A stretch of 17,993 nucleotides of DNA from assembly GCA_022361315.1 (NCBI GenBank), contig JAKSBB010000270.1, positions 1 through 17,993 of the forward strand, written 5' to 3'. This stretch comes from Desulfobacterales bacterium. Lineage in GTDB: Bacteria; Desulfobacterota; Desulfobacteria; Desulfobacterales; Desulfobacteraceae. Of this stretch, positions 7,575-14,540 are shown in pieces (the first letter of the stretch is position 1; every line of letters starts with the position of its first letter). Made by a program: the position numbers and the translations under genes. The notes under the pieces were generated by a model that was given only the letters and a program-made list of their open reading frames with translations, had not been told where the DNA came from and did not search any database.

Positions 7575-7928
7575 TTATTTCTTATGGCATTTTTTACAGC
7601 TCACCGGCCCGGTTTTCTCACCGGCTTTTTTCTTTGCCCTGTGGCACTTGACGCAGGTTTTATTCATCACCTGTTTTTTCTTCAGTGCACCGGATTTTTT
7701 GGTGGCTTCAAGGGCGCCTTCCTCCTGGGGGAAATCCTTATGGCAGACGCTGCAGTCTTCCACCACAGTCTGGTGGAGATGGTGATTGAAAGCCACAGGA
7801 CCGCTTTTTCCGCCGTAAAGAGACATGGTTTCCCTGCCTTCTCCCGCAGTTCCCAATACCGGCAGCAACAGCATGCCCAGTCCTGCCAGTATACAAGCAA
7901 ATCGTTTCAGCGACATGTTTTCGTTCAT
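7575..7928 (-). CDS. periplasmic triheme cytochrome c (c7-like, class III)
   Basis: The 117-residue protein has a signal peptide (about residues 1-28, hydrophobic ACILAGLGMLLLPVLG) and three CxxCH heme sites: CSVCH at 59-63, CVKCH at 92-96 and CKKCH at 111-115. The segment VAFNHHLHQ (45-53) carries the F-x-H-x-x-H arrangement of class III cytochromes that supplies distal histidines for bis-His hemes. The mature domain is short and lysine-rich, like the c7/PpcA electron carriers of Desulfobacterota and Geobacter. It should shuttle electrons in the periplasm; partners are unknown. ATG 7928 (MNENMSLKRF) is preceded by GGGACAG about six bases upstream. The frame is open further upstream to an ATG at 8006, but that would bury the signal peptide. 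The gene diverges from the dipeptidase and precedes yaaA. Confidence 0.92.
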   Translation of the reverse strand: MNENMSLKRFACILAGLGMLLLPVLGTAGEGRETMSLYGGKSGPVAFNHHLHQTVVEDCSVCHKDFPQEEGALEATKKSGALKKKQVMNKTCVKCHRAKKKAGEKTGPVSCKKCHKK

Positions 7929-8049
7929 GATTATCTGTCCCATTTTTAATTGATCTGTGATATTCGGCCTTGTGTGGACCGTAAATTGTAAAGACAAGAG
8001 GGTCATAACACAGGAATCGCCAAAAAGAAACTGCCAAAAGGACAGAAAA

Positions 8050-9240
8050 ATGAAGCGTCCCGTAAAACTGAGTATCGCGTTGAGTATCGTTGTCGTCCTT
8101 CTCTACACCCTGCTGGTCCTGGTGGGTCATCCTAAACTTGAGCAGTCCATGAACAAGGTGGTCCCCCATGTGCCTTATAAGATACCGGCGGATATCCAGG
8201 CGCTCCACCGGGGGCTGACCATCGCTGACCTTCACTGTGACAGCACCCTCTGTGCAAGGGATCTGACGGTTGAGAATCGTTTCGGTCATGTGGACATCCC
8301 CCGGCTGATCCGGGGCAATGTTGCCCTCCAGGTATTCACCGCCGTTACCAAATCCCCCCGCGGTCAGAATTACGAGTCGAATACGGACAGCTTTGATAAC
8401 ATTACCCTGCTGGCCGTGGCGCAACTCTGGCCGGTTTCCACCTGGACCAGTCTTTCCGCCCGGGCCATTTACCAGGCTGAAAAACTCCACGACACCGCTG
8501 ACAGGGTGCCGGACCGTTTCCGGGTGGTGAAAACCGCCGCTGATCTTGAACAGGTGCTCAAGGAAAGGGAACGCGCCCGTAAATCTGGTGCGGTGGGGCC
8601 TGTGGCAGGACTGCTTGGGATCGAGGGGCTTCATGCCCTTGAAGGCCGGTTTGATAATATCGCCGGCTTTTACGACGCCGGGTACCGGTTGATGGGTCTT
8701 CATCATTTCTTTGACAATGAAACCGGGGGCTCTCTTCACGGGGTATCCGGGGCCGGCCTGACCCAGTTCGGCAGGGAGGTTGTCAGGGAGCTGGACCGGC
8801 GATCCGTTATTATAGACCTGGCCCATTCTTCCCCAAGGGCTGTTGAGGAGATTCTGGAACTGAGCAACCGGCCCCAGATCATTTCCCATACGGGCTGTGC
8901 CGGTCATTTCAAAAGCCCCCGCAATATTTCGGACAATTTAATGAAGCGGATTGCGGCCAAGGGCGGCCTCATCGGTGTCGGCTATTGGCGGGCAGCCGTG
9001 GGTGATATTACCCCCAAAGGTGTTGCCGGGGCAATTGCCTATGCCGTGGACCTGGTGGGAGAAGACCATGTCAGCCTGGGCTCTGATTTTGACGGCGCCG
9101 TCACCACGATGTTCGACACTTCTGAATTGGCTGTGCTGACCCGGGAGCTTAAGGCCTTGGGATTTTCAGAGGAACGGATTTCAAGGGTGATGGGGGGAAA
9201 CACCATCCGGTTTCTATTGGCCAATCTGCCCCGGCAGTAA
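8050..9240 (+). CDS. membrane-anchored M19 (renal dipeptidase family) dipeptidase
   Basis: The 396-residue protein has one N-terminal membrane helix (about 7-26) that probably anchors it to the outside of the inner membrane. The zinc-dependent M19 catalytic set is complete: H62-x-D64 (IADLHCD), the bridging E192 (LLGIEG), H259 (IDLAHSS), H280 (ISHTG) and the GSDFDG segment at 344-349. Family members hydrolyse dipeptides, including D-containing or dehydro dipeptides, so peptidoglycan-fragment or peptide scavenging is likely. ATG 8050 has AAGGA seven bases upstream; earlier in-frame codons lack a site and precede no hydrophobic helix. It diverges from the triheme cytochrome with a 121-base gap in which I see no convincing promoter. 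It converges with the next gene with only four bases between stops. Confidence 0.93.
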   Translation: MKRPVKLSIALSIVVVLLYTLLVLVGHPKLEQSMNKVVPHVPYKIPADIQALHRGLTIADLHCDSTLCARDLTVENRFGHVDIPRLIRGNVALQVFTAVTKSPRGQNYESNTDSFDNITLLAVAQLWPVSTWTSLSARAIYQAEKLHDTADRVPDRFRVVKTAADLEQVLKERERARKSGAVGPVAGLLGIEGLHALEGRFDNIAGFYDAGYRLMGLHHFFDNETGGSLHGVSGAGLTQFGREVVRELDRRSVIIDLAHSSPRAVEEILELSNRPQIISHTGCAGHFKSPRNISDNLMKRIAAKGGLIGVGYWRAAVGDITPKGVAGAIAYAVDLVGEDHVSLGSDFDGAVTTMFDTSELAVLTRELKALGFSEERISRVMGGNTIRFLLANLPRQ

Positions 9241-9244
9241 CGGG

Positions 9245-9889
9245 TTATTCCGGTGTCATCTCGTACCTGGCCACAGCTTCTCCGAATCGGGTGATCAGGA
9301 AAACGATGGGAGCGGGTTCATAGGGGCAACGGCGTTCCACGCCAGGCGCTGCCGCCTGCATGGGATACAGGGTAATCCGGTTGTCCGCAAGCCCCGTAAT
9401 TTTGCCCCGGATTTCAATACCCATCAATGGGATGATGTCCTGCAGACGGGTTTTCTCCGCTGCTGTCAGCCGTCGGAGAGGTATACGGCCGTTTGTGAGT
9501 TGCCGGCCGGTGAGACTGGGAGGGAGTTGCCGTGCATCCGGGAAAACTTCCGGATGGTGCCATATCAATTTAAAACGGTGCATCGGTTCGTTATCCGTCG
9601 AAGCCTCTGCCGGCGAAAGGGCAATAAGATCGGCTGTACCCTCGGGGATGGAGATATCCAGGCCTTCAGGAGCATCCCTGGCAATCAGCCCCATAGGACT
9701 GCGGAAGGTCACCGGCCGGCCGCACAGCCACTCCGTGTCTGCTTCAAGGCAGGTGTACCACCAGTTGATGGTCTTGTACATAAGCACGGTCCGGCCGTCG
9801 ATGAGGTACTGCTCTCGATCCGTACCGTTCGCCGGGGTGATGAAAAAGAGGCAGAGAATAAAAAAACCTATGGTTAATGCGCGGTACAT
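9245..9889 (-). CDS. secreted protein of unknown function
   Basis: I do not recognise this 214-residue protein. It begins with a plain Sec signal peptide (MYRALTIGFFILCLFFITPANG), so the product is periplasmic or exported. The mature part is mixed alpha/beta in character, contains cysteines at about 47, 56 and 188 that could form a disulfide, and has Pro/Arg-rich middle segments (LPPSLTGRQLTNGRIPLRRLT). No catalytic motif is visible. The ATG at 9889 has no clear Shine-Dalgarno. It diverges from the GNAT gene with only 38 bases between start codons, so any promoter for either must overlap the other gene. The signal peptide and intact length support a real gene. Confidence 0.7.
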   Translation of the reverse strand: MYRALTIGFFILCLFFITPANGTDREQYLIDGRTVLMYKTINWWYTCLEADTEWLCGRPVTFRSPMGLIARDAPEGLDISIPEGTADLIALSPAEASTDNEPMHRFKLIWHHPEVFPDARQLPPSLTGRQLTNGRIPLRRLTAAEKTRLQDIIPLMGIEIRGKITGLADNRITLYPMQAAAPGVERRCPYEPAPIVFLITRFGEAVARYEMTPE

Positions 9890-9927
9890 GGCCCGGCTAT
9901 AGTAAAAAATAACGGGAAAGGCAAGGT

Positions 9928-10359
9928 ATGAAGGTCCATATTGAGAGAGAGGCAGCCCCGGATGCTGGCGTCATCGATTTCCTGGAAGGGGAGCTGATGG
10001 ACTACAACCGGGAAAGGATTCAGGGGTACGCCTATGAAAATGTCATCCTGAAGACAACCGATGAATCAGGTGACTTGACAGCAGGTCTCCACGGGGTGAT
10101 CGGCGGCAACTGGTTCTATCTGGCAAGCCTTTGGGTCAGGGCTGAATATCGGGGGCAGGGTATCGGCCAGCGGTTATTAAGCGGTGCGGAAGAATTAGCT
10201 TGGAAAACCTCCTGTGCAGGGATTTATCTTTACACCTATTCCTTCCAGAATCCGGGATTTTATGAGCGTTTGGGGTATGAGATTTTCGGAACCCTGCCGC
10301 AGTTTTGCGGTGACCAGGCAAAGTACTACATGAGAAAGATGTTGATAAAAGAAAACTGA
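9928..10359 (+). CDS. GNAT-family N-acetyltransferase
   Basis: The 143-residue protein carries the acetyl-CoA binding motif A of GNAT enzymes: WVRAEYRGQGIGQRLL, with R75-G-Q-G-I-G80. The C-terminal segment NPGFYERLGYEIFG is the usual motif B/beta-6 end. It should transfer an acetyl group from acetyl-CoA to an amine of a small molecule or protein; the acceptor is unknown. ATG 9928 is preceded by AAGG/CAAGG within ten bases. It stands alone on the plus strand and converges with the 54-residue gene with 14 bases between stops. Confidence 0.9.
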   Translation: MKVHIEREAAPDAGVIDFLEGELMDYNRERIQGYAYENVILKTTDESGDLTAGLHGVIGGNWFYLASLWVRAEYRGQGIGQRLLSGAEELAWKTSCAGIYLYTYSFQNPGFYERLGYEIFGTLPQFCGDQAKYYMRKMLIKEN

Positions 10360-10373
10360 GGGCAGGCGTTTTT

Positions 10374-10538
10374 TTACCAGAGCGCCTCCGTGTCGAATTC
10401 GGATGCCGTCTTTGCCCTTTCTTTTTCCCACAGGTCTTCCATAGAGACCGCTTTGTTTTCTCTGGAAACCGTGGTTTGGCTGTCAGTGTTTACATTCTTT
10501 TTCATGTTCATGATCTTATCGAATTTTGATTCCGCCAT
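10374..10538 (-). CDS. small protein of 54 residues, function unknown
   Basis: This short gene has a nearly ideal ribosome binding site: AAGGAGG (10550-10544) five bases before ATG 10538. The product begins MAESKFDKIMNMKKNV and ends SEFDTEALW. It is hydrophilic and charged, with a central Met-Glu-Asp-Leu-Trp-Glu-Lys segment that could form an amphipathic helix. It has no cysteine, signal peptide or membrane helix. I do not recognise it. Regulatory peptide, chaperone-like cofactor or small acid/base-rich cytosolic protein are all possible. It lies alone between the convergent GNAT gene and the CBM9-like gene, whose stop is 176 bases upstream on the same strand. No good promoter was found in that interval. 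Confidence 0.7.
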   Translation of the reverse strand: MAESKFDKIMNMKKNVNTDSQTTVSRENKAVSMEDLWEKERAKTASEFDTEALW

Positions 10539-10714
10539 GACTCCCTCCTTTTTTCTGCGGTCTGTTGTTCTCCCTGACCATAGAGAAAAGCAAGGGACGT
10601 GCCGGAGGTGGATAGGCTTAATTTAAAGGGTTTTGGGAAGATGGTGCCAGGTTACTTGGCAGTTGTTTTTCGCTTTTTTGATGAATTGTCGTTGGGCGCT
10701 TCAACTTTGTTGGC

Positions 10715-11374
10715 TTATTTGAATTCCACCTGTCCGAAGAATTCCGGCCGGTGAAAATCCGGCCTGGGGCGGTCCACCCCGGCCCAGGTCAACCAGTGGG
10801 GATGGGAACTTTCATCCGCACATTTATAAAAGTTGGCCCGCCAGATAACACCGGGACGCGGCCGGATCACCGGGCAGTATTTTTCCAGAAGGGCAACGGG
10901 CAACCGATAGCCCACCGTCCAGGTCACTTCATCTGTGATCTCGGGATCAATAAATTTAGGCATGGCGTGGACCCGTTCAATGCGCCGGCAGTCGTCATCT
11001 CCGATAATGACTTTGTCCTTTCTGGGACGTTCCTGGAAATGAAAGAGCATGGTGCCGCCGCAGTTCATTTCCAGGTTGAAATACCCCGGGGAGATATCCG
11101 TCCCCGGTGTAAAGAATAATTCAACGCAACTGTCCTTCCACACGTCTCCCTGATCTTCTTTGGCCCTGGCCAGCACATAACGGTCTGCCACCCTGAATTT
11201 CAGATGCAGGGCATCCGTGTCGTAGGCCAGTTTGAACTCAGCCTTTGGCAAATGGACCGGCTTTTCTCCCATGTGGTGTCGGATGAGGCCGGGTTGTATT
11301 CTGTTCCAGGGCGGCTCATCCCAGGATGTGGAAAGAGGGGCTGGTTCTTCTAAAAAAGTTGCGGTGTAGATCAT
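10715..11374 (-). CDS. carbohydrate-binding module family 9-like protein
   Basis: The 219-residue protein is a single CBM9-like beta-sandwich domain. Typical segments are WDEPPWNRI near the start, LKFRVADRYV, WKDSCVELFFTP, YFNLEMNCGGTMLF, WRANFYKC and, at the end, HWLTWAGVDRPRPDFHRPEFFG. CBM9-like domains bind sugars in exported enzymes, but this one stands alone with no signal peptide, so its ligand and compartment are uncertain. I chose ATG 11374; a TTG at 11404 in the same frame adds ten residues, and neither start has a clear Shine-Dalgarno. After its TAA the frame stays open for 20 more Lys/Ser/Asn-rich codons to a second TAA (10652). The gene lies 112 bases beyond the chemotaxis gene's stop, past a strong terminator. 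Confidence 0.82.
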   Translation of the reverse strand: MIYTATFLEEPAPLSTSWDEPPWNRIQPGLIRHHMGEKPVHLPKAEFKLAYDTDALHLKFRVADRYVLARAKEDQGDVWKDSCVELFFTPGTDISPGYFNLEMNCGGTMLFHFQERPRKDKVIIGDDDCRRIERVHAMPKFIDPEITDEVTWTVGYRLPVALLEKYCPVIRPRPGVIWRANFYKCADESSHPHWLTWAGVDRPRPDFHRPEFFGQVEFK

Positions 11375-11417
11375 GTGTGGATGTTTATCACAGATGGGGC
11401 GCAAATCAAGCCGGCAC

Positions 11418-11464
11418 GAAAAATACCTTATCCGGGCAATGCGTCAGCATCCGCCCGGATAAGG
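11418..11464 (-). terminator. strong intrinsic terminator of the chemotaxis gene
   Basis: Perfect 12-bp arms CCTTATCCGGGC (11426-11437) and GCCCGGATAAGG (11453-11464) enclose a 15-base loop. That loop contains a second small dyad, ATGC-GTCA-GCAT (11439-11450). On the minus strand the stem is followed directly by TATTTTTCG (11425-11418), a U-tract. The stem begins about 22 bases after the stop codon at 11486, the expected place for rho-independent termination. Confidence 0.88.
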
Positions 11465-11485
11465 CAAGTTTTGCTTGTTTAGGTT

Positions 11486-14128
11486 TTAATGCAGGGTAAA
11501 CCTGCTCATCATACCGTTCAGATCCTTAGCCAGGGCAGCCAGGTCGGCGGCGCTGGATTTGACGGAAAGCCCGCTGGTTTTGATTTCATCCGTGGCTTCA
11601 CTGACCTGGCCGATATCGCTGGTCACTTCCGCCACAAATGCGGAGGTCTGATTGACGTTGTTGTTGACTTCCTGGACCCCTTCAGCAGCCTGGCTCACAT
11701 TGCTGGAGATCTCTCCCGTGGTGGCGGACTGTTCTTCTATGGCCGTGGCCACGGTGGCAACAATGGAATCAATCTCATTGATGACCTCAACGATGGATTT
11801 AATGGCGGTGACGGACTCGTTGGTGGTGGTCTGGACACCGTCGATCCGGCGTTTAATCTCTGCGGTGGCCTCCGCGGTCTGCTGGGCCAGGGTCTTGATC
11901 TCACCGGCGACGACGGTAAAGCCTTTGCCGGCTTCGCCTGCTCTGGCCGCCTCAATGGTGGCATTGAGTGCCAGCAGATTTGTCTGCTCCGAGATATCGG
12001 CTATGGTTTCGGTAACCGCACCGATTTCTGTGGCTGCTCTGCCCAGTTCGTCCACCTTGTTGGAAACATATTCGGCTTTTTTAACGGCAGAGGCCGTGGT
12101 TTCGCTGCCCTTTGAGGTGTTCCGGGCAATCTCATTGATGGTGGCGGACATCTCTTCTGCAGCCGTAACAATCATCTGAATATTGGCTGAAGTCTGTTCC
12201 GTGGCCGCGGCCACGCTGTTCATATTACTCGCCATCTCAGTGGCGGAGGAAGATACATTGTTTGATTTGGCAGAGGTCTGACCGGCACCGGAAGCCATCT
12301 GTTCGGAAACCACGGAAAGTCCCTCGGAGGTGGTGGTCAGGGTCTGTACCCCGTTGTTGATATCTTCAAACATGGTGGAGAGATTCCGGCTCATGTGCTT
12401 CATGCTGGCGTATACCCCCACATCTTTACGATCGTCGAATTGAACGGCGAGGTTACCCCCGGCGATTTCATTGGCAATATCCTGGATCTCGGCCGGATCA
12501 CTGCCCAACTGGGACATGACGCTTCTGGTGACACCCAGGCTCAGCAGCAGGCCCAGAAGAATGGCGGCGGCAGAGCACCCCAGAACTATTTTGATGGTGT
12601 TTCCCACCCTGGCCTCGTTGGCAGCCTGGCGCTGGGCCATTAAGGCCTGTTCTTCGTTACTGAAATCCGCCATAAGGGTTCTGAACTTGTCAAAATAGGT
12701 TTTGCCTTTGGCCTCACCGATGAGATCCGCCATATCATCCATGGTTTTGGCATCCCCGATATTTCGTCTCAGGGCGATCTGGGGCTCGGTAACATCCTTC
12801 TGCCAGCTGTCGATGGTGGATTTCACCTCCCCGAGAAGCGCCACTTGGGCAGGGTTATCACTGACGGTTTCCGAAAGGGCGGCAACGCGTTCATTAAACC
12901 GGGCCAGTCCGTTGGTGTAAGGGTCGAGGAAATCTTCCTTACCGGCAAGAAGATAGCCCCGCATCCCGGTTTCCATGTTCACGGCCGCAGCCACGATTTC
13001 ATTGGCCTTCTCGATGACATTCTGGGTATGGGTGACCCAGCCGGTGGTGTCTGCCATCAACTGCCGGTTCGCCTTGGCCGCTTCGGTGGCCGTGGCCACA
13101 TCTTCCCGGCGCTGGACCATCAATGCCTCTTCTCTTTCAATAAACAGGGCCACCTGGCCTCTGAACTTGTCAAAGTAGGTTTTCCCCTGTGCTTTTGCCA
13201 CTTCTGCGGCGATCCGGTCCATGGTGGCACCGCCGGTGTCCACCGTTCGTCTCAGGCGGATCATGGGCTCGGTGACATTGGCCATCCATTCGCCGATGGT
13301 GGTGTCGATCTCTGCCAGAAGTTCCACCTGGGACGGGTTGTCGCTGACGGTTTCGGACAAGGTGGAAACCAGGTGGCTGAATTGTTCCCGGCCGTTGTTA
13401 TAGGGCTCTAAAAATTCCTCTTTGCCGGCCAGAAGAAATCCCCGCAGACCGGTTTCCATATTCACCCCGGCGGCAATGATATTATTGGCCACGGCAATGA
13501 CCTTATTGGTATGGGTCACCCAGTTGTTGTTCACGGTGACCTGGTGGGCCAGTTCCTCATTTTTGCCTATGGCCTCATTGGCCGCGGCCTGCCGTTCTTT
13601 CATCAGGGTTTCTTCCCGGCTGATGAACTCGGCGATCTGGGCCCTGAATTTGTCGAAATACGCTTTACCCTTTGCATCCCCCACAAGCTTTGCCATATCG
13701 TTCATGGTCTCGGCATCACCAATGTTGCGCCGGAGTGCGATGGTGGGCTCTGTCACGTTCTCCTGCCAGGCTTTGAGTACGTCCTGAACCTCACCGAGGC
13801 GGGCCACCTGTCCGGGGTTGTCACTCACTGTGTGCTGCAGGGATTCGATGGCGGCGTAGGTTGCCTTTTCTCCACCCTGATAGGGTGCGAGGAATTCTTC
13901 TTTTCCGGCCAGCAAATAACCGCGCATCCCGGTTTCCATGTCCACGGCGGAACCAATGATGTTTTTTGCCTGGCCCAGAACCTTGTGGGTATGTTCCACC
14001 CATTTATTGGAATCCACCATGGCGTTTATATTAAAAAGGGTGACCCCTGCGATTAGGATCAGCAATGCCAGGGGGGTCAATCCCCCGATCAATACTTTTG
14101 TTTTTAACGGTAAATTATTAAATCTCAT
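11486..14128 (-). CDS. methyl-accepting chemotaxis protein with three tandem CHASE3-type sensor modules
   Basis: The 880-residue receptor has TM1 at about 12-34, a long periplasmic part (35-511), TM2 at about 512-534, a HAMP-like linker (to about 590) and a cytoplasmic signalling domain. The conserved hairpin tip is at 714-748 ([24 protein letters not shown]...). The periplasmic part is built of three homologous modules starting at W43, W203 and W364 (period 160-161). Each has ME-TG-RG-LLAGKE-FL-PY, SDNP-QV, VTEP-I-LRR and GK-YFDKFR. METG-RG-LL is the hallmark of CHASE3. The tip residues [10 protein letters not shown] differ slightly from the usual VVAEEVRKLA. It ends SRFTLH, with no CheR-binding pentapeptide. 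AAGGA lies seven bases before ATG 14128. A sigma54-like promoter lies upstream and a strong terminator downstream, so it is probably a single-gene unit. The signal is unknown. Confidence 0.95.
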   Translation of the reverse strand: MRFNNLPLKTKVLIGGLTPLALLILIAGVTLFNINAMVDSNKWVEHTHKVLGQAKNIIGSAVDMETGMRGYLLAGKEEFLAPYQGGEKATYAAIESLQHTVSDNPGQVARLGEVQDVLKAWQENVTEPTIALRRNIGDAETMNDMAKLVGDAKGKAYFDKFRAQIAEFISREETLMKERQAAANEAIGKNEELAHQVTVNNNWVTHTNKVIAVANNIIAAGVNMETGLRGFLLAGKEEFLEPYNNGREQFSHLVSTLSETVSDNPSQVELLAEIDTTIGEWMANVTEPMIRLRRTVDTGGATMDRIAAEVAKAQGKTYFDKFRGQVALFIEREEALMVQRREDVATATEAAKANRQLMADTTGWVTHTQNVIEKANEIVAAAVNMETGMRGYLLAGKEDFLDPYTNGLARFNERVAALSETVSDNPAQVALLGEVKSTIDSWQKDVTEPQIALRRNIGDAKTMDDMADLIGEAKGKTYFDKFRTLMADFSNEEQALMAQRQAANEARVGNTIKIVLGCSAAAILLGLLLSLGVTRSVMSQLGSDPAEIQDIANEIAGGNLAVQFDDRKDVGVYASMKHMSRNLSTMFEDINNGVQTLTTTSEGLSVVSEQMASGAGQTSAKSNNVSSSATEMASNMNSVAAATEQTSANIQMIVTAAEEMSATINEIARNTSKGSETTASAVKKAEYVSNKVDELGRAATEIGAVTETIADISEQTNLLALNATIEAARAGEAGKGFTVVAGEIKTLAQQTAEATAEIKRRIDGVQTTTNESVTAIKSIVEVINEIDSIVATVATAIEEQSATTGEISSNVSQAAEGVQEVNNNVNQTSAFVAEVTSDIGQVSEATDEIKTSGLSVKSSAADLAALAKDLNGMMSRFTLH
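12611..14002 (-). repeat. three tandem CHASE3-like coding repeats, about 480 bases each
   Basis: Units run 14002-13523, 13522-13040 and 13039-12611 (the last is shorter, ending before TM2). Each encodes WV-HT, then METG-RG-LLAGKE-FL-PY, SDNP-QV, VTEP-I-LRR and GK-YFDKFR. Units 1 and 3 are closer to each other in the second half ([10 protein letters not shown] with TM-DMA) than to unit 2 ([11 protein letters not shown]). This suggests stepwise duplication followed by divergence. Confidence 0.88.
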
Positions 14129-14194
14129 GATAGATTCCTTATGAATTGGGTTTTACGAAATTGGATTCGGCTGAGCGCTCTGATTACGAAAATT

Positions 14195-14210
14195 TGCATG
14201 TTCTATGCCA
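14195..14210 (-). promoter_or_regulatory. sigma54-type promoter of the chemotaxis gene
   Basis: The minus strand reads TGGCATAGAACATGCA. The -24 GG and -12 GC are correctly ten bases apart, and most other consensus positions of TGGCAC-N5-TTGCA match. The expected start lies near 14184, about 55 bases before the ATG. Sigma54 control of motility and chemotaxis genes is common. Confidence 0.55.
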
Positions 14211-14343
14211 TAAACCTGTTTTTATTGGAATTCGGTTTGTTTTCTTTGGGTTAGGACGTTCACAATCCCTCATTTTTAAGGGCGAAGAAGGGAATACAGG
14301 CCAGTTATAATTTTAATATAGCCTGTTGGATTTGGGGCCGGTG

Positions 14344-14372
14344 AAACGGCAATTCGCTTCAAACAGCCGTTT
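14344..14372. promoter_or_regulatory. inverted repeat AAACGGC / GCCGTTT
   Basis: Seven-base arms AAACGGC (14344-14350) and GCCGTTT (14366-14372) are separated by 15 bases; a T-rich run follows on the plus strand. No plus-strand gene ends here, so an operator or leader structure is more likely than a terminator. Confidence 0.3.
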
Positions 14373-14385
14373 TATTTTCGTTTCC

Positions 14386-14401
14386 CAAAACAATTGTTTT
14401 G
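14386..14401. promoter_or_regulatory. perfect 16-bp palindrome, candidate operator
   Basis: CAAAACAATTGTTTTG is its own reverse complement. It lies about 41 bases upstream of the candidate -35 of the TRAP operon and about 180 bases upstream of the sigma54 site of the chemotaxis gene. That position suits an activator for either gene. Confidence 0.4.
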
Positions 14402-14441
14402 TTTCTCAAAAAAATCTGATAACGCATTGCCCTCCCGGGGC

Positions 14442-14470
14442 TTGACTAAAGGGAGCGGTTTGCATACATA
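14442..14470 (+). promoter_or_regulatory. possible sigma70-type promoter of the TRAP operon
   Basis: TTGACT (14442-14447) matches the -35 at five of six bases. After 17 bases comes TACATA (14465-14470), a poor -10 (three of six). A start near 14477 would leave a leader of about 64 bases. The weak -10 would fit activator-dependent expression. Confidence 0.4.
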
Positions 14471-14540
14471 GGTCAGATTGCGGTTCGGCAAGCGGGAAAA
14501 TGAGATTGTGGATTATTCAAAAACCTTCGAAGGAGGGGAT

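Larger units (their letters stand above)
14129..14540. other. 412-base divergent control region between the chemotaxis gene and the TRAP operon
   Basis: The region is AT-rich and contains no gene that I can support. It holds a sigma54-type site for the leftward gene (14195-14210), a 7-bp-arm dyad (14344-14372), a perfect 16-bp palindrome (14386-14401) and a possible sigma70-type promoter for the rightward operon (14442-14470). The dyads lie between the two promoters, where they could serve an enhancer-binding protein or a repressor. Confidence 0.6.

Noticed and set aside
7929..8049. Search for divergent promoters between the cytochrome and dipeptidase genes
   Set aside because: Several half-matches (TTGATC, TTGTCT, TTTACA) exist, but none has a correctly spaced -10.
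7738..8907. Long minus-strand open frame (389 codons) opposite the M19 dipeptidase and the cytochrome gene
   Set aside because: It lies over two well-supported genes with intact catalytic or heme motifs and has no recognisable domain; it is a frame shadow of GC-rich codons.
10364..10387. Hairpin AGGCG/CGCCT around the stop of the 54-residue gene
   Set aside because: The T-run sits in the loop rather than after the stem, so it does not have terminator form.
10645..10670. Hairpin TGCCA/TGGCA followed by T-rich DNA on the plus strand
   Set aside because: The stem is only five bases and lies about 290 bases beyond the nearest plus-strand gene, so it is too weak to call a terminator.
12845..13411. 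Plus-strand open frames opposite the chemoreceptor
   Set aside because: They recur in step with the three CHASE3 repeats, so their similarity to one another is a by-product of the repeated receptor sequence.
14448..14464. Possible sigma54 site in front of dctP
   Set aside because: No GG lies exactly ten bases before a GC; the closest arrangement has AG in the -24 position.
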